Position numbers and translations under genes: made by a program
Source: Coix lacryma-jobi var. lacryma-jobi
Taxonomy: Eukaryota > Streptophyta > Magnoliopsida > Poales > Poaceae
DNA: 64,000 nt
NCBI GenBank assembly: GCA_009763385.1
Contig: CM019822.1
Span: 23,182,842 to 23,246,841 of the forward strand
Direction: 5' to 3'
Notes under the pieces: model-generated
The model's input: the letters and a program-made list of their open reading frames with translations, nothing else
What the model was told of the DNA's origin: nothing
Database searches by the model: none
In this document: in pieces, positions 41,431 to 53,152 of the stretch
How the letters are laid out: each line of letters begins with the position of its first letter
How positions within the stretch are numbered: the stretch's first letter is position 1

Positions 41431-44134
41431 ATGGGCAATTGCTTTGGCTCCGACGTGCCCGAGGTGGGGGCCGTCAAGGCAATGGCGCAGGCTCATCACG
41501 CACACCCCCAAGGTATCATCGCTTGCAGACACGTACGCATTCCTCTCTCTGTACGTGTCATCATCACACGTACTGCTTCTCGATCTGGTCCTGATGAGGC
41601 ACACTCCATTCGTCGATCGTGCCTAATTAATGTTCAATCTGTGCGACCATCGATCCCTTGCAGTGGCAATGGCGAAGCGCGTCATGGCCGCGTCCAGTGC
41701 TCCTCGCCAAGGGGTGCCCGCGAGGTCGCCGCCGAGCACGGCCACGACCACAGGAGGCAGCGGCAGCAAGCGCCCTGCCCCGGGCGGATCCGGAGCCGCG
41801 ACGACGAGCGAGCCCAGTCATCATCAGCAGCAGCAGCAGCAGGCGGGCGGGAGGATCCTGGAGGTCCCCAACCTCCGGGTGTTCACGTTCGCGGAGCTCA
41901 GGGCGGCCACGCGGAACTTCAAGGCGGACACCGTGCTCGGCGAGGGCGGGTTCGGGCGCGTCTACAAGGGCTGGGTCGACGAGCGGACCATGAGCCCCGC
42001 GCGGAACGGCGCCGGCATGCCCGTCGCCGTCAAGAAGCTCAACCCCGAGAGCTTGCAGGGCGTGCAGGAATGGCAGGTGATCGAGAAACGCTCTTGCTTG
42101 TTTCTCTCTGGTCAAGCGATGCGTTATTATTGCCTCCTTAAATTAAACTCTCTGATAATGACTGCAGCTCCACACGCATTTTCCTTGTTAAAATCGAGCA
42201 GGACAGTACGGAAAATAAGTGCATAGACTTTAGGCATCATATCTCAAACCCCTGGTTCGCGAAGCATACATATAGGTCATGTCGTTATAGTTCGTACGTT
42301 CTTGGTTCTAGACGCTGCGCTGCCACTGTGTTCACATGCCGACAATTTTTTTACAACAGAGCATAATTCTTCAGCTGCTAGTTGTGCACTCCTTCCTGTT
42401 TTATTTTTTTAATCCCCCTCACAAATCGCTGGCAAATGCTACGCCACTTGACACCTACATACCCATGACTAACGCACCTCGGGTTGACATTGGTGGTTGA
42501 GACACTGATGATGAGATCCGCACGGAAACGTCAGATTTTGAGTAGGCATGATGCGCGCTTAGTGGCCGTCACGACGTCTGTTTTTTTTCTGCTAATAATG
42601 TATTCGTGATGATGACTTGTATGCAGTCCGAGGTGAATTTCCTTGGGAGACTTTCGCATCCCAATCTGGTGAGGCTGCTGGGGTACTGCTGGGAGGACAA
42701 GGAGCTCCTGCTGGTGTACGAGTACATGGCAAAGGGCAGCCTGGAGAACCACCTCTTCAGAAGTGAGCCACGCAGTAGTAAGTTTGCCGTTGCCTTCTTC
42801 TTTCTGATGCAGCCTGATCGAGTTGACTAATCGGCCGCGGTGGTCTCTGGGTATCGTACTCGTACGTGTTTTGTAGTAGTAGTAATAATGGAGATCATCA
42901 CTAGCTAGCTAGGGGGCGATCTGAGATCGTTGCACGTTATTGTGCTGCGGCACATGTGCGCGCGCGGTAGGTAGGCTAGTCACTTTTTTTTAAAAAAAAA
43001 AAAAATTGATGAAAGCACGCGGAGGCCACAATTTGTGTGTCGTCGGTACAAACATATGTTTGTTCCATTCCTCGTCACATGCCAGACATCAGCGAATTAA
43101 CCAACCACACACGGTCATTAACAAGCTGCCTTGCCTGTGCCGGCTGTGCAACAATAAGCAGAGGGCGCGGGGGCCGTGCAGCCGCTGCCGTGGAGCCTCC
43201 GGCTGCGCATCGCCATCGGCGCCGCCCTCGGGCTGGCGTTCCTCCACTCGTCGGAGAAGCACGTCATCTACAGGGACTTCAAGGCCTCCAACATCCTCCT
43301 GGACACGGTACGCTACACGCTACGCACGCGCGATCTCGCTGCCCCGCCGCCGCCGTCTAACAGCTCCTCCCGCACCCCAGCACTTCAACGCCAAGCTCTC
43401 CGACTTCGGGCTCGCCAAGGACGGCCCCGCCGGCGGCAGCAGCCACGTCACCACCCGCGTCATGGGAACCTACGGGTACGCGGCCCCGGAGTACGTCGCC
43501 ACAGGTACGTTATTCTATTATTATCGTGCGATCGATCACGACACATCCGTCACGATGCGGCGGACAGCCCTCGGTGCTTGTACACAAATTTTAATCTTGA
43601 CGTGCGCCAACTACCACCATTATTATTACTTGTGCTGCAGGCCACCTGTACGTGAAGAGCGACGTGTACGGCTTCGGCGTGGTGCTGCTGGAGATCCTGA
43701 CGGGGCTGCGCGCGCTGGACACGGACCGGCCGACGGCGCAGCACAACCTGGTGGACTGGGCCAAGCCCTACCTGGCGGACCGCAGGAAGCTGGCGCGCCT
43801 AGTGGACCCCCGGCTCGAGGGGCAGTACCCGTCGAGGGGCGCGCAGCGCGCGGCGCAGCTCACGCTGCGGTGCCTCGCCGCCGACCACAAGAACCGGCCC
43901 TCCATGCGGGAGGTCGTCGCGGTGCTCGAGGAGGTCGAGTCCATGTCGTCGTCGTCCTCCTCCTCCAGGGCGGGGGCGTCGTCCCCGCGCCCCACCCCCA
44001 CGGCGCGGAATAACGGGCACGGCCAGCGCCGCCCCGGGTCGGGGTCCAACTTGGACTGGGCTGGCCCGGCTCCGGCTGGCGGCCACAGTGCCCAGCCGTC
44101 TGCCGCTAGAGTGCCAAGACAACCCCAGTTATGA
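41431..44134 (+). CDS. Receptor-like cytoplasmic kinase, RLCK-VII (PBL/NAK/APK1-like)
   Basis: Six exons with GT-AG introns: 41431-41512, 41664-42076, 42627-42762, 43162-43307, 43381-43504 and 43641-44134. They sum to 1,395 nt and 464 residues in one unbroken frame. MGNCFGS at the start predicts N-myristoylation (Gly2) and palmitoylation (Cys4), hence plasma-membrane anchoring. A Ser/Gly-rich linker with six Gln precedes the kinase domain (about 115-395): [11 protein letters not shown] glycine loop (120-), Lys151 in VAVKKL, YRDFK with catalytic Asp249, DFG at 267-269, [10 protein letters not shown] activation end. The tail is Ser-, Pro- and Gly-rich. RLCK-VII members are Ser/Thr kinases acting below immune and growth receptors. 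Which one this is cannot be told. All key residues are present, so it is likely active. Confidence 0.93.
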
Positions 44135-44302
44135 GCGTTTGAGCTTGAGCGAAGCATTTTCTCTCCTGTTGCTGTTGAGCGCGCAAAGATCCAATGCGGA
44201 GACTGAGAGACACGTGACACGTCCTATTACTTCTGGTCTCGCATTTGCAGTGTACAGTGTCCCATCATGAACAGGACTACAGGAGTCAGGAGCGGGGCCT
44301 AC
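44135..44302 (+). other. 3' flank of kinase gene
   Basis: Presumed 3' UTR. No clear AATAAA was found before the MITE at 44306. Confidence 0.35.
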
Positions 44303-44305
44303 TAC

Positions 44306-44608
44306 GACCCCGTTTGGCAGAGCTCCCGGAGCTGATTCTCTGCTGAATCCAGCAGGAGCTCTGCCAAATAGTTTGTCAGAGAGAAGCATTCTCTGCTGAT
44401 TCCGTGAAGTGATTCTCTGAAATGAACTAAGAGGCTAGGAGCTGAAAAAAGTAGCTTCCCCTGATTCTGTGAAGTGATTCTCCATACTGATTTTAAGAGT
44501 TTATGATAAAAAATAAAAGAGAATCACTGTCAGTCACAGAATCACTTGTCTTAGAGAATCAGCTTCTATAGATAATCAGAATTAGATGAAGCTCTGCCAA
44601 ACTGGCCC
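44306..44608. mobile_element. Foldback MITE, 303 bp (Harbinger/Tourist-like)
   Basis: Ends GACCCCGTTTGGCAGAGCT and AGCTCTGCCAAACTGGCCC, with TAC on both sides as a 3-bp duplication. Repeated GATTCTCTG/AGAATCA words inside can fold. Confidence 0.7.
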
Positions 44609-44757
44609 TACAACTGATGATACCCGTTTGGGTCTTTGGATTTGAGTAATTGATGAATGTCTACGATGCATACGAAGAGCGTCTCCACGAGTTTTGTAAA
44701 AACAGCACCTTATTTTGATATTTTAGCCAAATGAGAGAGAACAAAAGTGTTCTCTAA

Positions 44758-45776
44758 GGGTCTGTTTGCGACAACTCCTCCTCTAAAAAAAAGAATCTGG
44801 ATCTGTGATTCACCGTGGAGCAGCTCCACTGATGGATCTGAGATCCACTATCAAACTGTTTGGCTTTCTAACTAGATTCAGATCCAACCAAGGGTATTTT
44901 GTTTAGAATGACCTATTTTGCCCTTTGAATATAGGGCCCATGTGTCAGAGATCAAATCGAGGAAAAAAAATCTCGCCGGAGCCGGGCGGGCGCAGGTGGC
45001 CCCGTGGCCGGAGCAAGGCCTCGTCTCGGTGGCGACCTCGCGCGGGGGGGCTCGTGGCCTCGTCTCGGCGGGTGCAGCGGCCTCGAGGCCTACCCCCGGC
45101 GAGCACAGCGGCCGCACGTAGCCGAGCTCACGTCCTCGCCTCGGCGGGCGCGCGGTGGCCTCGCGCAGGCGAGCTCGCGGCGGCCTCGAGCGGGTGGCTT
45201 GGAAAAAAAATACGGCAGCGTGATGGGTGGGCGGAGCGGCCGGCCAGAGCGTGTCCTCGGTGGCCGGAGTGGGCGCGGGGGCGCCGTGGCTCGGCGGACG
45301 GGACGACCGTCCGGAGCAGCTGCAGGGCGCCGTGGCCATCGATGGATGCCGCGACGAGGGCTGGCTGGAGGCGGCGCGCCGCCGGGGATGGCAGGTCGGA
45401 GGCAGACCGGAGGCAGCGCGTGGCCAGGGAGGGCAGGCCGGAGGAGGCACGCGGTCGACGAACGCTAGCCATGGCGGCGTGCGGCGTTCTTTTTCCACGG
45501 AAGGAGATAGAGTCACGCCGAGAAAGAGAAAGAAAAAAAAGAACGAAGGGGTACACTGTGTAATCAGTGGCAATGGTGGATAATTTCTTCCAACTCCACC
45601 ATTTTGAGTTTGGTGGAGCACCCCTGAGGAGATCCACCAAAATGGTGAATCTGGCCTCTAGATCCACCTTTTTAGTGAATTTGATTTTGGTGGAGCTGGA
45701 CTGTTTGGCAAACTTTTCATGAAGTGGAGCTAGATTTGGTGGATCTGGAGCTAGTGGAGCTGTCCCAAACAAGCCC
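44758..45776. mobile_element. PIF/Harbinger-like non-autonomous element, 1.0 kb, with GC-rich core
   Basis: Ends GGGTCTGTTTGCGACAACTC and GGAGCTGTCCCAAACAAGCCC, flanked by TAA/TAA. The outer parts are full of GATCCA/TGGATC words. The core (44940-45500) is strongly GC-rich and unlike the ends, which suggests acquired sequence. It has long open frames on both strands but no domain I recognise, and no transposase. Confidence 0.7.
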
Positions 45777-45951
45777 TAAACAATTTGGTAAAAGAGCTCC
45801 TTAATAAAAATAAACAAAATGGTCAAATATCTTCTCCAACCCTTGCGTTTCGCAGTCGCATCTATTTCAGGGTCCTAGCATCAGTTCTCTCAGTATAAAT
45901 GATACTGGTACTATGCAGCACGCATCTACATCAAGGTCCTACTTCAGTTCT

Positions 45952-46102
45952 AAGGGTGCAAATTGGTGACCTTTAGGGGCACATCTGAACCTCTTTAGTT
46001 CAAATATTTATACTAAATGAGATCTCATTTGAAAAAGTAGTACAAATATTCGAACTAAAGAGGCTTGGAGGTGCCCCTAAAGGTTATCCGTTTGCATCCT
46101 TG
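45952..46102. mobile_element. Mutator-type MITE, 151 bp, 9-bp target duplication
   Basis: Near-perfect foldback: AAGGGTGCAAATTGGTGACC at left pairs with the right end reading GGTTATCCGTTTGCATCCTT. TTCAGTTCT is duplicated at 45943-45951 and 46103-46111. A 9-bp duplication is the Mutator hallmark. Confidence 0.85.
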
Positions 46103-46111
46103 TTCAGTTCT

Positions 46112-46426
46112 CAGGTCATGCTCACAGTTCACACCTCAACTTGCAACAATCTATCGAAAGACCCTATTTTGAACGGAAATCCAATCGAATTTGCAAAGCA
46201 ATGTTCGAGCTGATGTCAATAAAAAGAAACCGGTAACTTATTCCCACTCATATGGTCCTACAAGGCTACAACTTTATTACATGCCAGACCAGATAAGGAT
46301 AAGACGATGGTGATCTGCCTAGCACAACACAACCAGACAAGATCCGGATCACTACAAATGTGAAGAAGGATGTGTCTCAAGCAAGGGGTTAAAAGCCAAA
46401 GACAAAGTTGTAACGCCTTCGCGTCG
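46112..46426 (-). other. 3' flank of the first L6 copy
   Basis: Presumed native 3' UTR of the mitochondrial L6 gene. It has no equivalent at the second copy. Nothing else seen. Confidence 0.4.
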
Positions 46427-46739
46427 TCACTTCTTTGGATTCTTTCCAGGCTTCTGCTTGATAACCTTATCAATGTACAGGAGCCCCTTCCCCTTGTACA
46501 CGTCTGGAGGTTTGCAGCTGCGGACAGCGCCGGCGAACTGATGCACCCTGTCCTTATCGATGCCGGTGCAGCAGATTATGTTGGGTTTGAAGCAGAAGAC
46601 ACGGACAGCTGGGGGAGCGGTGAATTGCACCTCATGGCTGTAGCCTAGTTTCAGGAACAAGCTCCCGGCCTTGGCTCTCTGACCTCGTTTTGAAACCGAC
46701 CCCAACGAGCTTCAGGAAACGGAAAAACTTGGCTTCCAT
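46427..46739 (-). pseudogene. Mitochondrial ribosomal protein L6 (uL6m), frameshifted first copy
   Basis: The ATG at 46737-46739 opens MEAKFFRFLKLVGVGFKTRS, as in plant mitochondrial 60S-type L6. One extra base at about 46659 (GAGCTTGTTCCTG against GAGCTGTTCCTG in the second copy) then shifts the frame. After the shift the rest reads on as LFLKLGYSHEVQFTAPPAVR to KPGKNPKK and a stop at 46427. It sits in duplication unit A with a matching 5' exon (donor at 50615) and acceptor at 46791, so it was a whole gene copy. It keeps the native 3' end that the second copy has lost. A sequencing error at one base would revive it, so this call depends on that base. Confidence 0.8.
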
Positions 46740-47013
46740 TGACGATAAATGAGGAACTCTTCCAACAGCACGACTTTGGGCGTCGAGTTATCTGACACAA
46801 ACAGAAAGAAGAGCAAAAGTTTCTCATCAGAAAAGTGGAAATCCAAGGGCAATTAATTGTAAATTTTGTGTTCTTGACTAAATATCTATATAATACCACA
46901 CCAAACTGAATATCAAATCAGCTACGCCATCACATAGCATTTATCCCACTTGTGGGTTATTAACTTATTATAGTGCAACTTCCATAGTTGTTACACAAAT
47001 AGCAAACACTGTA

Positions 47014-47271
47014 CTCTCTTCGTATTGGAAATAGACGTAGTTTTGGACAAGGTTTGAGTTAAACATTAGGAATATAAATCATGAATAATTTTTAAATTAT
47101 TGAGCTTAGAGATGTAAAAATCATATAAATAAATTTGTCTTGAAAAATACTTTCATAAAAATATACATATACCATATTATAACAAATATTTTTGAAGAAA
47201 CAAGGGGTTACAGTTATACTTTGAAGACGGTGTCGCTATCTAAACGACATCTAAAAGCGATACGGACGGAG
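47014..47271. mobile_element. Stowaway MITE, 258 bp (L6 intron, unit A)
   Basis: Ends CTCTCTTCGTATTGG and ATACGGACGGAG, TA-flanked. Unit B has the same insertion with about 107 internal bases missing. Confidence 0.8.
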
Positions 47272-49267
47272 TATAAGGTTTCCATAAGTCAAGATGATGA
47301 ATGAAATTATGAGAACCTACTACATAACTGTGATCCAATAATCCAAGGCGTGAAAGGAAGACAGTTATACATCAGCTGAAGTTGTAGTTATACCAAATAG
47401 GGGTAACAATAGCAATGAATTCTCTAAGTTAGTCGGCCCAATAACACTCTTGCAGTATAATGGTAGCAATAAAATGGTTCCAAGTTCAGACTGATACATG
47501 AATGTTTCTTGCATGTGCAAATGTGCAAAACAGAACCACAGAAGCTCCGTATGACAACTGACACAAGGATTATTGGATGGCTGTTACGCTGGACCTAAAC
47601 AGAAGCTCTGCAAAACAGAATTGCACCTAAAAATTGTTCATGTGTTATACTGGTTGCAACATCTAAATTTAAATAGGATTAGGAAAATCTAGATAGAGTA
47701 TTTCGAAATGAGATATCTAACTTGAGAGTTATGAAAACTGCTTTTGCATTATGCTGGCTGCAGCATCTACATTTAAATGGGATTGGGAAAACTCTAGATA
47801 GAGCTCTTTTCGGTTTTACATATATCCTTGCTTTTGCTAATGTAGGATTGGAGGATAACAACCACTACACAGTTCAAAAGAAAGGTCAGCAAGTCTGTTA
47901 TACGTCAATCTCGGATTAAACCCATTATTGGCCCTCAATTTCTTTCGATGTACTTACTCCTAATACCTCCTACGTTAAATTGAATTGCAATCCTAAGTAA
48001 ACCCTAGAGTATCATGTGACCATCCTTTCTTTTCTCCAGGACAACTTAACTTTTTTGCTGTCTTGAGGACAACTCAAAACGTTTGCAGCAGCCTGCAGAC
48101 CTACTTTGATCCATACCACTGTAAAAGAAGCAACAATCAAGCAAAGGGTTTTATTCGGGTAGATATAAGATCTCTTTTATTGGAAAGACTAACTGACTGT
48201 TAGCTTTATAATTACCTCATTCTTTATCAGAAATGTTTCTAACCAAAATAGTGCTCATTAGCAATGTATGCCTCACAATTTTCTCCATTATAATTGAAAC
48301 TTACCATGTCTGTACAGTGTGCATTATTATAATATGTTAGCCTATCCTGCATCTGTACTACTACTTGTTTTGTAGGAGCTTACATGTGTGTATAATAGCA
48401 AACAATGTGATTATACAAATATGAAATAATAGCCAAACATCAATTGCTGATGATTAACAGAGTGCTCAGCACCTTGCTCTTCAAGCTAAAACTCAGAATC
48501 TTGCTGCTTTCGGTATTAATTCACCTATGCATCATGATATAATCTAATGTCTTAGAAATACTAAGGATTTATTTTCTTGATGGATTTTTACTCAAAAGTT
48601 TGAACACACATACTACTATTATCTTTAACCTTGTGCACCATATTGTATGATTTATAAGCGGTGACAAAAGCTGCAATTCTTCTTATATATATAGCCAACC
48701 TATCTATTTTTAACAGTGGTTGTTTTCATCTTATTATTTCAGGAACCTTTTATGAGGACAATTTCATTGCAAACTCAAAGACCTAGCATTCGAGTTACAA
48801 CTCCCTACTGCATACATGAACATGATCCTTGATCTTTTGCTGAAAACAAATACATTATAATATCAAGTAGTAGATTGACCAAAAGCTCAGGAACTCCTAA
48901 CAAAAATTAGAACCCTTATCCAACCTACAATACTTGACTTATAGTTACGAGTATTTTGGTGCAAATTATAATGCAGCTAGACATGGCTACATAGAGATCA
49001 TGTCCCGGGAAAAATCTGAGGAAGACCTATTACCATCTCTCTGACTACTGCTTATTAACACTTGGACACTTAGTATAGAGAGTTTAAAAATCTAGATAAT
49101 GGGCTATATTAAACTCTGATCATATTAGGCACTATGTGGTCTCATCGTCATTAGATACTCTGATGATAAATCAATGGGAAGTACAAAGAATCAGTGGCCA
49201 TAACTCCTTCAGATGAATAGTCTACATCTACATCTGAATGGGCCAAACACACAAATATAATCCATTA
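47272..49267. other. Intron of L6 copy A, no further gene
   Basis: AT-rich, non-coding. Short open frames are shared by both units (for example near 47722 and 54023), but their changes give no sign of coding. A stretch near 48420-49125 is missing from unit B. Confidence 0.5.
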
Positions 49268-49615
49268 GGGCCCGTTTGGATCCCTTCATTTTGGGGGAAT
49301 TGGAATTCACTCAATAAACTAGGCTAGTTGCCCTTGGAATTTGATATTCCACCATTTTCCAAACTTCACATGTAAGGCTATCTCATATTCATAGGGTGAA
49401 AGAGGGAAATAGATTCTTACTATATTTCTACTTTGCAACTTAAAATACTCTCTTCAACTCATTCCACTATGATATAAATGCAACACATGAATATCTCTCT
49501 TATATAGACAACAATAATATACAAATATAATCCATATATAATCATATTAGCCTAATTAATGTGTCTAAATTATGATTCTTAAAATGAATTCAATTCCAAG
49601 TATCCAAACGGGCCC
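49268..49615. mobile_element. Tourist-like MITE, 348 bp, unit A only
   Basis: Ends GGGCCCGTTTGGATCCCTTC and TATCCAAACGGGCCC, with TTA duplicated on both sides. Unit B has the empty site with a single TTA at 54859-54861. Confidence 0.9.
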
Positions 49616-50211
49616 TTAGAGAATTTTCTTGTAATTTAAAAAATGCAACAACTCTAGATCATCAAGACACAAAATTCTGCATGGGTAAAAACGTAAAAGT
49701 GTATTGGACAATTTAATCTTACGCAAGCAACAAAGAGGAGAGAAATCAAGAGAGAAGAAAAATATATATCCATCGAACAGCTATTGTACCTGCCTTACTT
49801 CTTAAATCCAGCCTCAACACAGGATTCTGGGAAGAGAATCTAATCAACGAGCTTTATTTTTGCCGGCTGTAACTCTCACGTCACTCCTAAACAAGGTGCG
49901 TATCAGAGAACTCGCCATCACTACGGCTACACCGACCAAGATACCAGCGTTGGAGTAGAAAGACCACACAAGCTGATTCGCACAGCGTAAGAAATGTATT
50001 TTCTCCAATGACAGAACAGTGATGGACTCAATATCAATATATCATATAGGCACATACACAGGCCCACTGGCCCTTCTACAAACGTTGGAGCGCTGCAAGG
50101 CCGCACCTAGGTTTCTAGCTTACCTGAAAATCCTACCATTGCCAAACCAAATTCCACCAGGTCTTTACAGCAGAGGCGGATCCAGTAAAAGAACATGAGT
50201 GTACACATGTA

Positions 50212-50489
50212 CTCCCTCCGTATAGGAAAAGGAAGTCATTTTGGACAAGATTTTAGTCAAACATTAGGAATATAAATCATGAATAACTTATGAATAATTT
50301 TTAAGTTATTGAGTTTTAAAATGTAAAAGCTATACAAATAGATTTGTATTGACAATATTTTCATAAAAATATACATATATCATTTTTTAATAATATTTTT
50401 TTTATAAAAACAAGGAGTCAAAATTATACTTTGGAGACGGTATCATTGTATATTGTACAAAACAACTATCTTTTGCTATACGGAAAAAG
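50212..50489. mobile_element. Stowaway MITE, 278 bp (unit A orientation)
   Basis: Ends CTCCCTCCGTATAGGAAAAG and CTATACGGAAAAAG, TA-flanked. The internal sequence is the reverse complement of the MITE at the same place in unit B. Confidence 0.75.
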
Positions 50490-50614
50490 TATACCCGCTA
50501 ATTCTTGAAAAAAAAAACCCCGAATGTAGGCATAATCAAAAGGCCAAATAGTTATCTTTAGGGTTTGGGTGCTCGGTTTCTAACAGCACGGAGGGAAGAA
50601 AAGGTGTGGAATAC

Positions 50615-50870
50615 CTTGTGGATGCTCGTAGCCGGCGACGGGAGCTACGATGACCTCGGCACCTAGCGCAGGGCGGGGGCGGCGGTGGCCCAATCGTCGG
50701 CCTCCGCACAGGGTCGACAGCGAAACCGAGACCGGAGACCGCGAGTGCGCGCGCACGCAGGCTGAAGGGCTGCGGCGGTAGCCCAGTCCTGAGATCGGTT
50801 GTTGGGTCGAGAAGGAACCGCGGGTCTTCTCCTGGCCGTTCCTTTTCCATGTAGCTCTTTTTATTTTTCT
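50615..50870 (-). other. 5' exon (likely UTR) of L6 copy A
   Basis: GC-rich block that on the minus strand ends GAGCATCCACAAG before GTATTCC, a good splice donor. It is matched in unit B. The start is not defined. Open frames differ between the two copies, so it is probably non-coding. Confidence 0.45.
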
Positions 50871-51286
50871 CATTTTTCTCCTTTTTCCATTTTTATTTAA
50901 TTAATTCTTCCTGATTTCATATTTATATTTCTTTGTTTCATTCATGGGACGCTGGTATCTATAAACAATTGGCAGACCAATACTTCTTTCCTTTTTTTTC
51001 CAATGGTAGCACTGATCTAAATTGCCAAACACAAACAGACAACAACAACAGCCGCAACTTTAAGCCAGTTTAAATTCAAACAAATTAGTGATGAAATAGT
51101 GCTTTCTTCTCACTGAACTTTAAGTAAATTTATAGTAAATAGTATTAAATTTTATGTCTCCAACTGAATTTATCATGAAAATATATTTTATAATCAATTT
51201 AAGGGTACTTATTTTGCATTACAAATTTAACATATATAAGTTTGATCAAATTTTAAAGCATTTGACTTCTCAAAAAGTAATAAGTA

Positions 51287-51537
51287 CTCCCTCCGTCCCT
51301 AAAAAAGAGTTATTCCCGCTTCCTAAAAAGTTAACAGATTTTAATTTGACCAATATATCTAATAAAGTATTAATATTTATGTTGCATAATTAGTATCATT
51401 GGATAGATCTTTAAATATACTTTTATAATAAAATTGTTTGGAGATAAAAATATTGCACACATTTTGTATAAACTGAGTTTAAGTTGAGAAAGTTTGACCA
51501 GCACGCATCCCATAGCGACTCTTTTTATGGGACAGAG
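51287..51537. mobile_element. Stowaway MITE, 251 bp, unit A only
   Basis: Starts CTCCCTCCGTCCCTAAAAAA and ends ATGGGACAGAG, TA-flanked. Absent from the matching place in unit B. Confidence 0.8.
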
Positions 51538-51579
51538 TAGTACATCCCTTTTGGATGGACAGGTTAACATTTAGAAAAA

Positions 51580-52066
51580 TGGAACGTATCCAGTGCAAAC
51601 CACAGCCTTCGTGAAAACCCGTGCAAACCACAACAAATAAATTGTTTAAATTCATCAAAAAAAATTACACATGTACTCCCTCCGTCCCATTGAAAGTGTC
51701 GTTAGAAAACCGTGTCTCTCTCACAAACACGCTTCCCGGGCGACACTCTCAATGAGACGGAGGGAGTAGATGATATGATGATACACAACCTTATAAAATA
51801 TCTTGTCCCAAATCGAATTTATTTGTGAGATATAAAAATAACAAATTTCTAACAAATCATGTGGAAAACTTTCTAGCTTAAAATTTGTTATTTTTATAAC
51901 TCACAAACGAAGTCCACAAACGAAGTCGAGTTTGACAAGATATTTTACAAGGTTGTGTATCATCATACCATCTATATGTGTGATTTTTTGGGTGAATTTA
52001 GACAATTTTTTTACCATGGTTGTACGGGTTTTCACAGAGGCCATGGTTTGCACTAGATACGTTCCC
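51580..52066. mobile_element. Mutator-type foldback MITE, 487 bp, unit A only
   Basis: Ends TGGAACGTATCCAGTGCAAA and GCACTAGATACGTTCC, with TTAGAAAAA duplicated (51571-51579, 52067-52075). The empty site is seen in unit B near 58272. A second foldback (GATGATACACAACCTTATAA and its complement, about 51776-51969) lies at the centre. It hosts a Stowaway insertion. Confidence 0.8.
51676..51766. mobile_element. Stowaway MITE, 91 bp, nested in a Mutator-type MITE
   Basis: Ends CTCCCTCCGTCCCATTGAAA and TCAATGAGACGGAGGGAG, TA-flanked. Same length class as 32928-33018. Confidence 0.9.
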
Positions 52067-52383
52067 TTAGAAAAAATCTATTTTTGATCTCAAACTATCA
52101 CAGTAGTCTGGTTTTGTCACCCAAACTTAAAAACTAGACACACGTAACCATTCCAACTATAAAATCGGATAACTTCGACTTCGACCCTTTCCCCGTCCAT
52201 TTCACCCTAGTTTAGGTCCAACATGTCATCTTTGTTTGGTTTAGAAATGGAATGAAATAGGACAGTTCCATCACTGTTTCTTAGAATGAGTTCAACACAT
52301 GCCCTGTTCTATTCCTTCTAGGGTTCCGTTCAACACGGTGGTTTGGGACGGTCCTCTTCTATCCCCAAACAAGAGATTATTAG

Positions 52384-52831
52384 TATTCAATGTAATTTAT
52401 ACGTCTAATTTTACATCTAAGTTATTTAATTATCAAATTATATATCTAGGTTATACAAATAAGTTATACATACACATTTTGTGCATAATTTTTTTTATAA
52501 CTTGTTAAGAAATTATGTTGATAAGTTATACAAATAAGTTATATGTTAAACTTTGTTCCACAAGTTATACGTATAAGTTATGAGTATGTTATGAAAAAAA
52601 ATTATAAAAAACTTTCCAACAAAATCGTGGAAATACTTTTCCAAAAAAAAAAATTTTGTTAAGCGGCTGGATCATTGATCCGTTGATCCTGCACGTGCGT
52701 AGCTGAGTGTGTATAAAGAGAATGACAATGCGCGCAGTACAACCAAATATGTAAACGAGGCGAAATTATTTTTTTCTAAAATAAGAAAGCAGCAACATGT
52801 CCGAATTTCGTTCGCGGGATTCGTTCACGAA
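52384..52831. other. Spacer between duplication units
   Basis: About 450 bases, AT-rich, with repeated AAGTTATACAAATAAGTTAT words. It matches neither unit end. No gene seen. Confidence 0.5.
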
Positions 52832-53152
52832 TTAGTGTTGCAGCTTCTTTTTCTTCTTTCCAGGCTTCAGCTTGATAACCTCGTCAATGTAAAGGACTCC
52901 CTTCCCCTTGTACACCTCTGGAGGTTTGCAGCTCCTGACAGCGCCGGCGAACTGGTGCACCCTGTTCTTATCGATGCCGGCGCAACAGATTATGTTGGGT
53001 TTGAAGCAGAAGACACGGACAGCTGGGGGAGCGGTGAACTGCACCTCATGGCTGTAGCCTAGTTTCAGGAACAGCTCCCGGCCTTGGCTCTCTGGCCTCG
53101 CTTTGAAACCGATCCCAACGAGCTTCAGGAAACGGAAAAACTTGGCTTCCAT
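52832..53152 (-). CDS. Mitochondrial ribosomal protein L6 (uL6m), intact second copy
   Basis: 106 codons on one exon. MEAKFFRFLKLVGIGFKARP starts at 53152, conserved LKLGYSHEVQFTAPPAVRVF follows, then CCAGIDKNRVHQFAGAVRSC and GKGVLYIDEVIKLKPGKK. This is the usual short plant mitochondrial L6, a component of the large mitoribosomal subunit. An acceptor (TTTGTGTCAG) at 53205 and a donor at 57069 suggest a 5'-UTR exon across a 3.9-kb intron full of MITEs. The last residues are odd: KKKKK is followed by LQH and a stop that come from junction sequence at the unit edge, so the native stop and 3' UTR are lost. The core protein looks functional. Whether its RNA is properly ended is unknown. Confidence 0.88.
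   Translation of the reverse strand: MEAKFFRFLKLVGIGFKARPESQGRELFLKLGYSHEVQFTAPPAVRVFCFKPNIICCAGIDKNRVHQFAGAVRSCKPPEVYKGKGVLYIDEVIKLKPGKKKKKLQH

Larger units (their letters stand above)
46430..52383. repeat. Tandem segmental duplication, unit A
   Basis: Homologous over its length to 52845-58564. It runs from the L6 coding end, through its long intron and 5' exon, to a shared ...CCCCAAACAAGAGATTATTAG end. The units differ by point changes, MITE insertions and a 700-base indel (about 48420-49125, present only here). Confidence 0.88.

Noticed and set aside
44878..45621. 247-codon minus-strand open frame in the Harbinger-like element
   Set aside because: Low-complexity Pro/Ser/Arg content with no domain. 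Competing plus-strand frames of similar length show it is a composition effect.
50536..50873. About 100-codon open frames in the 5' exon of L6, considered as a mitochondrial presequence
   Set aside because: The two duplicated copies do not conserve the frame, and the known short L6 protein starts at MEAKFFRF without a presequence.
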